Below, piece after piece: positions 34,350 to 43,880 of a stretch of 64,000 nucleotides of DNA; the stretch's first letter is position 1, and every line of letters begins with the position of its first letter. The position numbers were made by a program, and so were the translations under genes. Location of the stretch: the NCBI GenBank assembly GCA_008828725.1, contig MEHQ01001964.1:102710-166709 (forward strand). Reading direction: 5' to 3'. The notes beneath the pieces were generated by a model. That model was not told where the DNA came from and searched no databases. It saw only the letters and a program-made list of their open reading frames with translations. This DNA is from Saccharina japonica (taxonomy: Eukaryota > Sar > Phaeophyceae > Laminariales > Laminariaceae).

Positions 34350-35345
34350 ACAGAGCTCAACACGCCGCGCGACACGGGCACGGCGGCACGTCTGGCGGGG
34401 ACGCTCGCGCTCGTCTCAGTGGGGAAGAGTACCCAAAAGCTCTCTTTAGCGAAGTGGAACACGTGGGTGGCAGTGAGGGCAGCGAAGGAAATGGGGGCGT
34501 GGTTGCAGTACATCCCCGTCAATCCAAACCTCACGTGTCGCTGTTACGTACACAACAATCTGTAGTCGACCGTAAGGGGGAACCTTGCCGCAATCAACTT
34601 TTCCCAAGATGTACGCAGGGTGGGAGCTTCCAACCTCACATTGCATGATTGCCGCCGTGGGAAAGGGGATCGATCGAGCTCATGGAATGCGAAAGCGCAG
34701 GTCAGGCTGCCGTCGACCTGGGGCCTTTTGTTGCAAGGGGAGCATGCAGTTTCTAGTATGTTACACGGGGGATACGTCATGGGGTTGGGGCTGGCTATGT
34801 CGTATGTGCTGTTGTGCCGCGCGTCTGAGTTGTGCGTACGCGGACGGAAAAGTCCACCCCGAACCTTGCTTGACGGCCAGTTGCCTTACGTTGTTTCGAG
34901 GGGAGCTCCGGGTTGCCTTCGAGAACAGAGCATCCGCTGAAGTGTACAGGTGCGGTTCCTGGCGTCGAAGACGGACCAAACCGGGGGCGGGGTGCACCAT
35001 CACGCGGACACGCCTAGCGAGCACCGGGGATGCGAGGCCAGGTGCGATGGGCGCTTTCGATTGTTTTGCTGGAGCTTCTCGCTGCGCACCCCTCGATTCC
35101 GAGGGGATCACCCTTAACGGTCAGGTTGTCCCCTCTCGGCTGGAGACCGTTCACCCGGACGGAAGCGATAGCAGCGTTGCGCCTCATGATCGCGAGCAGC
35201 GGCCGAGACCCGGCGCAGTACGCATTGCACTGGGGGAGAATCGGAGGGGCAACGTAGCTGGCTGCGCAAGGCGTGTCAAAACTGTAAATCCAACGCGCGG
35301 GCAGGTGGAAATCACGCGCGTTAATGACGAACGTGCGGGAGGCTG
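34350..35345 (+). pseudogene. tyrosine recombinase (copy B)
   Basis: Core-binding domain: TLALVSVGKSTQKLSLAKW and, after a stop at 34563 and a shift, LPTSHCMIAAVGKGIDRAHG. Catalytic domain: MSYVLLCRASEL (first Arg box), then YALHWGRIGGAT (H-x-x-R box), a stop, and a GRWKSRALMTNVRE end. In copy C that end reads MTYVR, so the nucleophile Tyr is Asn in copy B. The multiple frames and the Tyr loss make it inactive. Confidence 0.72.
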
Positions 35346-35458
35346 AAGAAGGGGCAGGCTCGGTTTCCGCCGCGCTAGCGAAACCGGGGTAGACGCGATT
35401 CCCGGGTTTAGGGTTGACAGGGGATCGGCGATGTGTACGGACAGGCTGGCCTAATGGT

Positions 35459-35680
35459 GTGATATGTTACTTAGCCCCTCCGAGGAACGAGCGGGGCATA
35501 GGTTTTCGGGTTAGCCTGTCTAATTAATCTTCGGGGGGTTTCCTACTGTAATGGTATTTATTAACGTGGTGTTGTTGACGGGGTTTCCCACGGCCCTGGC
35601 AGGCCTTTTTAACGCGGCGGTGAGCGTGCCTTGCCTGCTGTAGACAAAACATATTTCCAGAATGCTTGAGCTATAACAAA
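35459..35680 (+). repeat. split direct repeat B1 (copy B)
   Basis: It matches B2 (36081-36302) at a constant offset of 622 bp. Both contain GTTACTTAGCCCC.(C/T)CG(A/G)GGAACGAGCGGGGC, a TTCGGGGGGTTTCC stretch, and end in TATAACAAA. Confidence 0.85.
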
Positions 35681-35957
35681 CTGTAGGTTTCCGCAGGAAA
35701 CTGCCGTTTGTGGGGCGGTTTGAATTCGAGCAATGGAATAGTATTTGGGTAATAGGCCGACGCGAGAGCTTGACTCAAGAAGCGTCCAGTCTCCGTCGGC
35801 ACACGACAGTGAGGGCAGCGAGCTCGTACGAGATTACAAAGGACACGAAGGAGAGAGCTGACCTGTCTTTACTCGTATAGCTGGTCCCTCTGGCTTGGGT
35901 TTATCTTTACTTCTGCGTGTAGAAGACAGCGAGACAAGTTTGTATTGATCGACTTTC
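35681..35957 (+). repeat. split direct repeat A2 (copy B)
   Basis: It is the second copy of A1, directly joined to B1. It is followed by a 123-bp spacer (to 36080) that is also present in copy C. Confidence 0.85.
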
Positions 35958-36080
35958 CCACCCGCCCGCCATGCCGCTCAAGAGAGGGGGGGAAACAGGT
36001 TGCAACAAGTCGGTCTGATTGTCGACCTGTTTCATGTTTATTTATTTTTGTTATCATATGGTGTACATATCGTAGTGGCT

Positions 36081-36302
36081 GTGAGGTGTTACTTAGCCCC
36101 GCCGGGGAACGAGCGGGGCATACATTTTCGGGTTAGCCTGTGTCATTAATCTTCGGGGGGTTTCCGACTGTACTGGTATTTATTAACGTGGTGTTGTTGG
36201 CGGGGTTTCCGACGGCCCTGGTAGGGCGTTTTAGCACGAGGGTGAGCGTGCCTTGCCTGCTGTAGACAAATAATGTTTCAAGAATTCTTGAGGTATAACA
36301 AA
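36081..36302 (+). repeat. split direct repeat B2, 3' end of copy B
   Basis: This is the second copy of B1 and marks the 3' end of the element at TATAACAAA. Confidence 0.85.
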
Positions 36303-36554
36303 TTAAAAATACGTCACAGCGATGAGTTTAGTGGGTTTTGTTTTTTAGTTCTATGATGAAGGTGGTATTGTAAGGCCCACTTTCTTACTGATAAGGGGAA
36401 GGAGAAGCTCTGATGTGATGTTGCACAGCAGTAGTGTTGCACCTGCCACGCTAATATAATAGGCGTGACAACGTATGTGTGTTTTCAAAGCAAGGCTGCT
36501 GTGGGCCATGTTGTTTTACAGGCACATAAATCGGAACGTGAATCATCACAAAGG
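36303..36554. other. spacer between the two inverted retrotransposon copies
   Basis: These 252 bp of unique sequence separate the 3' ends of copies B and C. No inverted symmetry is visible inside it, so the palindrome has an asymmetric centre. Confidence 0.7.
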
Positions 36555-37344
36555 TTTGTTGAAGCGCAAGACTTCTTGGAATATTTGTTGTCTACAGCAG
36601 GCCAGGCACGCTCACCGTCGTTCTACAAAGCCCTGCCAGGGCCGTGAGAAACCCCGCCAACAACACCACGTTAATAAATACCATTACAGTAGGAAACTCC
36701 CCGGAGATTAACGAGACAGGCTAATTCGAAAATGTATGCCCCGCTCGTTCCCCGGCGGGGCTAATTAACATATCACGGCCCCTACGATGTATATACCATA
36801 TGATAGCAACATTAAATAATAAAATTAAACAGATCGACAATCAGACCGACTTGTTGCAATATGTTTCCCCCCCTCTCTTGAGCGGGAGGGCGTGCAGGTC
36901 GGAAAGTCGATCAATACAAAATTGTCTCGCTGTCTTCTAAACGCAGAAGTCAAGATAAACCCAAACCAGAGGGACCAGCTGAACGAGTGAAGGCAGATCA
37001 GCTCTCTCCATCGTCTCCTTTGTAATATCGTACGAGCTCGCTGCCCTCACTGTCTTGTGCCGATGGAGACTGGACGCTTCTTGAGTCGAGCTCTCGCGTC
37101 GGCCTATTACGCAAATCCTATTCCGTTACTGGAATTCAAACCGCCTCACAAACGGCAGTTTCCTGCGGAAACCTACAGTTTGTTATAGCTCAAGCATTCT
37201 GGAAATATGTGTTGTCTATAGCAGGCCAGGCACACTCACCGTCGTGCTAAAAAGCCCTGCCAGGGCCGTGGGAAACCCCGTCAACAACACCACGTTAATA
37301 AATACCAGTACAGTAGGAAACCCCCCGAAGATTAATGAGACAGG

Positions 37345-37614
37345 GACTGGTGCTACGATAGGGGGGGTACCCACATTTTCACTACCCGAATTTGGCCACT
37401 CTGACGAGTGGCTCCGAATCTAACTGAAAATTGGACCAAATTGTTTTTTTGTTCGCCTTACGTAACAAAAACATCCAATGGCGGTGCAAATAGAGCATAA
37501 AAAAAACAAAACAAAATTATGAGTACGACGCAGTAAGGCAGCCACTCGGCCGAGTGGCTCTGTGCAGGCGAAAACCCACCACCTATACATGACCCCCCTA
37601 CCGTAGCACCAGTC
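37345..37614. mobile_element. 270-bp MITE, 22-bp TIRs, 4-bp TSD CAGG
   Basis: The ends are GACTGGTGCTACGATAGGGG and the inverted GACTGGTGCTACGGTAGGGG, each running on into GG, with one mismatch over 22 bp. CAGG is duplicated at 37341-37344 and 37615-37618. Copy B repeats B1/B2 give the empty site, with a single CAGG-like sequence at this point. Subterminal palindromes such as CCACTCGGCCGAGTGG lie about 50-60 bp from each end. A second copy with a different 4-bp duplication is at 61256-61522. No coding capacity. The superfamily is uncertain; a 4-bp TSD would suit Sola1-, Ginger- or Novosib-type transposons. Confidence 0.88.
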
Positions 37615-37734
37615 CAGGTTAACCCGAAAACGAATGCCCGCTCGTTCCCCGGCGGGGCTAAGTAACATCTCACAGCATCAGGCCAGCCTGTCCGTACACA
37701 TCTCCAGTCCTCTCTAAACACGAAAACCCAGAAT

Positions 37735-38770
37735 CGCGTCTACCCCGTTTTTCCCTAGCGCGGCGGAGACCGAACCTGCCCCTTCTCCAGCCTTCCGCAC
37801 GTATGTCATGCACGTGCACGATTTCCACCTGCTCGCGCGTTGGATTTGGATCTGGCACGCCTTGCGCAGCCAGCTATGTTGCCCCTCTGATTCTCCCCGA
37901 GTGCAATGCGTACTGCGCCGGGTCACGATCGCTGCTCCCGATCATGAGGCGCAACGCTGCTACCACTTCCGTCCGGGTGAACGTTCTCCAGCCGACGGGG
38001 GACAACCTGACCGTTAGGGATGATCCCCCTGTGAACGAGGGGTGCATAGCAAGGAGCTCCAGCAAAACTTCGAAAGTGCCCATCGCACCCGCCCCCGCCT
38101 CCCCGGCGCTCGCTAAGCGGCTCCGCGTGCTCGTGCACCCCGCCCTCTTTTTGGTCCTTCTTCGACGCCACGAACCGCACCTGTACCGCATCCGCAGATG
38201 CTCTGTTTCCGAAAGACGCCCAGAGTTCCCTTCGAAAGAACGTAAGGCAGCTGCGTGTCAAGCAGAATTCGGGGTGAACTTTGCCGTCCGCGTACGCCCA
38301 CGAATCAGACTCGCGGCACAACATAAAATACGACGCCGCCAGCCCCAACCACGTGACATATCCCCCGTGTACCATACTGGAAACTACTCGCTTTCCTTGC
38401 GATAAAACGGCCGAGGTCGACGGCAGCCTGACCTGCGATTTCTTCTGTGACATTCCGTGAGCACGATCGGTCCCCTTTCCCACGGCGACAATCATACAAT
38501 GTGAGGTTGGAAACTCCTAGCCTGCATACAACTTGTGGGAAACGTTGACTGCGGCAAGGTACCCCCTTGCGGTCGACCGCTTATTGTTGTGTACCTAACA
38601 GCGACCCGTAAAGTTTGGATTGACAGGGATGTACTGCAACCACGCCTCCTTTCCCTGCGCTGCCCTCTCTGCCACCCACGTGTTCCACGTTGCCAAATAG
38701 AGCTTTTCGGTACTCTTCCCCACTGAGGCGAGCGCGGGCGTCTCCACTAGACGCGCCGCCGCGCCCGTGT
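37735..38770 (-). pseudogene. tyrosine recombinase (copy C)
   Basis: Core-binding domain around 38760-38597 (TPALASVGKSTEKLYLATW). After a break, the catalytic part from 38495 has AVGKGTDRAHG, SYFMLCRESDSWAYADGKVHPE (first Arg box), YALHSGRIRGATQ (H-x-x-R box) and a RWKS..CMTYVR end with the nucleophile Tyr. The Arg, His, Arg and Tyr positions are all present, but they are spread over different frames. This copy best shows that the family encodes a real tyrosine recombinase. Confidence 0.75.
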
Positions 38771-39066
38771 CGCGCGTCGCGTTGGGCCCTGTTCCTACAT
38801 GGGCCGGTACCGCGCGAGTGGGATGGAAAGGGGATACCGCGGTGGGGGGGGGGGCAGTGTGTACCGGGTGAAGCCCAAGCAAGCTAGTCAATCATGGTCT
38901 CCATCATTGGCCATGATACGCAACAAGCTGTCGTCATGTTGGGTCCGCAAGTTCTTGGTTTGGAGGACGATGTCCACTATTTATTCCCCCGGCGACCGAT
39001 AGGGCGCTCCACCCAGGCATCGCTGTTGGTCAGGTCCCGAATCGTTTCTGCTATCTCGGTGCGGGG

Positions 39067-39471
39067 CTAGCGCGATATGCCGTCCGCCAGGGTGTTTTGG
39101 ACCCCCGGTATTTGCGTAGCGTCGTGGCTCCAACCCCGCTTGACTTCAAGACGACCAAGTATTCTCGTGAGTAGGCACGCTCGCTTGTCCCTAGCCCCGC
39201 CGCAACGATTAACCCACGTGACGGCAGCCACGTTATTGCCACGCATCCCGATGGGATCTCCTACCGCCTCTGGGGTGTCACCTATCAATTCCAGCATTAC
39301 CCAGGCGGTCACGACCATCCCTAACAGCTCCAGCAGACTGATTGTGATGGTGCATGTTTCGCCTCGCTCGGCCTTTTGTTTTAGCTCCTTCGTCAGCTCA
39401 GGCGGTAATTCGTATCTCCAGTTCATCCGGTTCCGGACAGTACCCGTCCACCGCTTCGAAACTGGCGTCAA
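39067..39471 (-). pseudogene. RNase H domain (copy C)
   Basis: It is one open frame of 134 codons with ITISLLELLGMVV, RGNNVAAVTWVNR, a KRACLLTRILGR helix and IPGVQNTLADGISR. Compared with copy A, DN..A reads NN..A here. Of the three copies it has the clearest RNase H end (N..AD..SR). Confidence 0.7.
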
Positions 39472-39739
39472 ATAAATAGTGTCGTTTGGCCGGGCGTCTT
39501 AGCGCTGTATAACAGGGGGTGCAAACTTCTTCTCCTGATTAGAGAAGTTTCTGGCTTTTTGCCCACTTCCAGAAACTGAGGTCGGCGTGGAACTCACTTC
39601 CGAGGGGCGCTACGTTCTGGTTTCTGGGGTGCCGCTCGTCGTGGAGGCCTGTGAGTCTCAACAGCCTCCACACAAAAAAGCTGCCGGCACACAATACGTA
39701 TGTGAGATCCACAGCTTCCCTGCCATGCTGAGAACGTCC

Positions 39740-40632
39740 CTTGCTCTGGCGCTACGCCTTCTCGAGGGCCACCTTGTCGTGGAGGAGGTTATCGATGGCT
39801 TCGATATTATCGCGTGTCAGCGAGATTATCATAGTGTGCGAATTGATGGTGAAACCTAAGGCGTCGATTGTGGTATCACAATCAGCGCTCTTTTGCGGCG
39901 CTATGATGGGCATGACACCGGTTTCGCCCGGCCCGAGCAATCGCACGTGGTCCGAGGCTAGCGAGGCCGACGCGGTTAACGCAGTCGTGTCGTGGTCTAA
40001 ATGTTGAACCCTCATCAATAGATATTCATTCACGTACACCGTGGCGAAGAAGAGATCGACCCCCCCCCCCCCCGGTGCGCTGTGACTCTTGAGTCGTCCG
40101 GGACGGGCGTGGGTTTTCCTTCCTCCCAGCGGTCCACAATCGTAACGTGTGCCATCATGTCTACTCCCTTATTCAGTAACCAAGGCGTCTGGATCGGGGT
40201 GTTACAGTGGGCGTGCTCGGCCGCCGCCGACATCACGCCCCAGAACCCCGGGGATCCAGACCACCCGAACGTGAGGCGATAATCGATTACAATCAGCTCC
40301 CCTACTGTGTGACAGAAGTTGTGGGCTTTATCTGGGTCTACCCTAGCGTTTCGGAAAGCGTCTAAGACGTCGACATTGCTCATCAGAACGCTATGCTCGG
40401 CAATTTTGTATCTCAGACTGAGTAGCTCCGTGAGAAATTTCGGGGGGGCTTCGGCGCATAGGCATTGGGGTACGGCGTCTGGGTCTGTGTCTGCGTTGAG
40501 TCCTATTTTTGTTTCTTTGCTCTGCGCCTCGAACGAAAAATCAGTGATGATCCGAATCTTGTGAGCGACGACCGCCCCCAGAGGCGACACCCGAAGCAGA
40601 GAGATTTCATGCGCGGCTTCCTTCCGTATCAC
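39740..40632 (-). pseudogene. reverse transcriptase (copy C)
   Basis: The 200-codon frame 40632-40030 carries SPLGAVVAHKIRIITDFSFEA, NVDVLDAFRNARVDP and FGWSGSPGFWGVMSAAAEHA. It then runs into a C14/G14 homopolymer (40060-40073), after which the frame shifts. The next frame has YVNEYLL, so the catalytic YVDD is YVNE with both Asp lost. It continues with SDHVRLLGPGE. Inactive. Confidence 0.78.
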
Positions 40633-40807
40633 TATGCATTTCTGACGCCGTACATCTTCACTGATTTTTCTCAGATTGCTGGTAAAAGCTCGGCGGCGCT
40701 TCGGTGATTGCCGTGCCTCAGTGCACTTGCCAAACCGGCTCCGGCGGGGGCTACCTGCACCGGCACCCTCCTCGTGACTATCGTGATCAGGTCATTACTG
40801 GCCCCGA

Positions 40808-40892
40808 CGCCTTTGAGGTCGCTGAAATATCATCGTATGTTTGTTGCGTCGCCTTTGAGGTCGCTGGAAATATCATCGTATGTTTGTTGCGT
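40808..40892. repeat. about 42-bp tandem duplication in copy C
   Basis: CGCCTTTGAGGTCGCTG(G)AAATATCATCGTATGTTTGTTGCGT occurs twice in a row. Copy B has a single version at the equivalent place (about 32250-32300), so the duplication is private to copy C. Confidence 0.8.
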
Positions 40893-42118
40893 CTATTGGG
40901 GGGGCTACCAAAGACCCTCCCAGGGCTCTGGCTACGTCGCTTACGACGCCGCGGTACTGTTTTGTCAGGATGGTGCAAATGTCTGCTAACTGGTATAGTA
41001 CTGATTGTTCACCTCAGGCGTCCAGGTCTACCGTATTGAGATTTTGCATTTCTGCGTGCCACTCGTTTATCAGGGGTTCGGCCCGTGACCGACCGAGCGA
41101 CTCCCCACCAAGAAGCCGTGAACGTGCTAACCCGCTACCCGTCCACGAATCGACCGGGCCGAACGTGTACTGACCTACCTTTGGCCAGCGTGGTTCCGTT
41201 TGGCCCTGTTCCGCAGGCCCCCGACTCGGTCCTGCAGAGTGTGAGTGATCCAGCGCGTACTGTTGAAGTTATGAACCCCCGGTGTATTATCGAGGGGTTG
41301 CGGAATCTGATGTGGTTCTGACAAGTGAGTCTATGGCTATCTAATTGCCCGTGGTACGCGGGAGGGGTGCCCGGCCCCGCTGATTCTGGCTCTCGTTCGC
41401 GCGCGTGCAGGTTGAGGTCTAGTTCTGTGACTGACTGGTTCAGCTAAATGGGCTTGCTGCGCTGAAAGGGTGGACTGGCCCCACTGAAAGTGCACCGAAA
41501 CTTGAGTGAGCCTCCTGCTTGGCCGGTACTGACGGCCCCAGCGGGAAGGGGTAACTGGCCCACTAACTCCAACAGCGGCAAGGAGGTGAACCTTCTCTCC
41601 AACCTGAAGTGGGGAAACTGGCACTATGTTCACCCCTTGCCTCCTGAAAACGAATAAACCTTCGGCAAAACCTCTCGGCACTGATCGGCTGCCCGTGAAG
41701 TGGGAGAACTGGCCCGCTGTTCAAACGCACGCCCCATTTATCGTGTACGAACGCGTGTGTGTGCGCAGATAGAGCAACTGGCCCCCGTGTTCATGGGGTT
41801 ACTACGGGTCTGTTGTTTGGTTTTGTTTAGACGGGGTCTGGATATGCGTGAGCTGTCTGGGCTGCGTGTACTGAAGGGGTGGACGGCCCCGCTGAATAAA
41901 AAGGACGACACTGGGTGAGCCTTCCGCGGGGTCGGTACTGCCGACGCCCACTGATGGGGGAGACTGGCCCTCGAGCTCACTCAGCGGCGGGGTGCGAACC
42001 TTCGGCGAAAAACTGTCGGCACTGACCGATTGCCATGGAAGTGGGGGATCTGGCCCCCTGTTCACACCATGTCCCTTTTATCTCATACTTAGCAGCTCGG
42101 CCAGACAGACACGAAATT

Positions 42119-42360
42119 ATGTCAAATATAGAATGATAAACGAGTAAGAAAGTGAAAAATATAACTTCATGAAAGAATATCTATCTATTATATATAGTTC
42201 GTCTGATGCCCAAAAAACAATACTTTAATCAAGCGATCTTTGATGCCCACTTTATCATAGCAACTTAGAGTAGCGCTGATGAAAAAAAAAAGAAACTCGT
42301 ACGACAGCAGTTTGCTTTGATGCGCAATTCTCAAATCAACCACAAATAGAACATATACTC
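42119..42360. other. sequence between copy C homology and the Copia element
   Basis: This AT-rich stretch has no match in copy B. It and 47535-50660 together form the block that interrupts copy C. No gene was recognised. Confidence 0.5.
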
Positions 42361-42865
42361 TGTTATGGATTATCGTTGGTGATACCCTGGCAAGTGCACA
42401 AGGCTGTGCCTCTCGACGCTAGTCGAGATGGTTGGCACCGTGAGTGGTCGTGGACCAGAAGCAGATGGACTGCTTGGTGCGGTAGAGATATGAAGATATG
42501 TTGAACACTGGCGCTTAGGTGGCCAACACAGCACACACAGATCCACAGAGAGAGAACGCAGAAGTCCAGACGACGGCACCTCCTAGAGACAACCAGGAAA
42601 GCTAAGAGCCGAGGCTATACAGAGAGATCCATCCTAGAGACGACCAGGAAAGCTAAGAGCCGAGGCTATCCAGAGAGATCCACATGGAAGAGTAAAGGAT
42701 ACGATCCTACGAGTAGAGAAGGCTACGATCCTACGAGTAGAGAAGGCTACAGCAGTAATTCCTCCGCATACATATGCGTTACTCACGAACCGAAACATAC
42801 GATGTACAAGAGCAGTGCTACTGAACATTGACTCATATTGGCTATGTGCTAATATTTCCATAACA
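42361..42865 (-). repeat. Copia 3' LTR
   Basis: 505 bp, beginning TGTTATGGATTATCG and ending ATTTCCATAACA on the plus strand. Inside are a roughly 50-bp tandem duplication (CCTAGAGAC.ACCAGGAAAGC) and a 24-bp duplication (CTACGATCCTACGAGTAGAG). Confidence 0.95.
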
Positions 42866-42876
42866 CTCCCCCTCAA
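42866..42876 (-). other. Copia polypurine tract
   Basis: On the minus strand TTGAGGGGGAG directly precedes the 3' LTR. This is the expected place and composition of the plus-strand primer of an LTR retrotransposon. Confidence 0.75.
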
Positions 42877-43139
42877 TGAAAGTTGCTCTGAATTGTACCA
42901 AACTTGTGATTACAAAGATACATGCGAATTCATTTCAATCCATTTCGTTCTAGTATTTGAATTTGTGTACGTGCTACAGACATTCATGCCCTTGCAAAGA
43001 ATTCGTGCTATTGTTTATTGTCCAAACCGACCAATCCTACATGGCTCGATCAACCAGAAATGCTGCGAGGCCTAATGTCGATACTGAAGCTGATTTACAC
43101 AAACAACAGAGATTCCCAACACACAAACATACAACACGT

Positions 43140-43880
43140 TTAGTAGGTCGTTTTGTTGATGAAGTCCACGACGTTGAAGTTCTCGATCAACGAAAGTAGG
43201 TGTCGAAACTGGTGCTGGTTCAGATGCTTGGTCCCGATGTCGGCGATGTTGTCGTTCGACCGAATGTAGTGAATGGAAATCCTTCCCTCGGACACGAGCT
43301 CTCGGATGTAGAAGTAGCGAAGAGCGATGTGCTTCGTCCTTGAGCTGTGCGAGCGGTTTCCGAGTGCGTGTAGCGTTGCCGTATTGTCGCAGTACAGCGG
43401 CACTTTCGCGAACTCCTTGCCGAATCCTAGCTCGGTCAGCATGTTCGAGCAGAACACTGCTTCCTTCATCGCCAAGGCCGACGCAACCAGCTCCGCCTCC
43501 ATGGTCGACATGGCAGTGAGACCCTGTAGCCCCGACCTGGAACTTATCGGTGCATTGGCCAGCATTGTCACGTAGCATGAAGTCGATTTCCCGTTGTCAG
43601 GGTTGTTTGCCCAGTTCGAGTCAGAGAAGACGACGAGCTTAAACCCCCCTTTCTTGTAGATGATAGAGAAGTCCGTCGTTCCAGCTAGGTAGCGAAGAAA
43701 ACGCTTCGCCGCCACTAAGTGGACTTGAGATGGCTTGGCCATCGCACGGGTGAGTTGTCCCGTGGCGTACATGGTGTCATAGCGCAGATTCGTGAGGTAC
43801 ATCAGACACCCCACGAGGCTCTGATAGGTCTTCTTGTCTTCCTCGCTCAGTACGGTGTCCTCCGGTTGCTCGTTTGAAAG
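43140..43880 (-). pseudogene. Copia RNase H and C-terminal pol remnant
   Basis: The frame opens at the deletion junction (about 43880) with LSEEDKKTYQSLVGCLMYLTN, the stretch that follows the reverse transcriptase in Copia Pol. It continues with RYDTMYATGQLTRAM, VVFSDSNWAN (RNase H Asp), STMEAELVASA (Glu), LYCDNTATLHAL (Asp) and ends ADIGTKHL before the stop at 43140. Those are the canonical RNase H motifs of Ty1/copia. The part is shifted in frame relative to the upstream gag-pol, so it would not be made as a fusion. Confidence 0.88.

Larger units (their letters stand above)
28392..36302 (+). mobile_element. Ngaro/PAT-like YR retrotransposon, copy B (complete ends, decayed genes)
   Basis: The ends are split direct repeats: A1 at 28392-28668, then B1 (35459-35680), A2 (35681-35957) and B2 (36081-36302) at the 3' end. 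The order A1-internal-B1-A2-B2 is the diagnostic structure of PAT/Ngaro-type tyrosine-recombinase retrotransposons. The interior carries a repeat-rich 5' region, reverse transcriptase, RNase H and a recombinase, all in the plus direction and broken by stops and shifts. A 123-bp spacer separates A2 from B2. The total length is about 7.9 kb. Copy C, inverted, is the closest relative. Confidence 0.82.

Noticed and set aside
28392..36302. conventional LTR retrotransposon with A1/A2 as LTRs
   Set aside because: A1 and A2 are followed by B2 only at the 3' end, B1 precedes A2, and the element encodes a tyrosine recombinase rather than an integrase.
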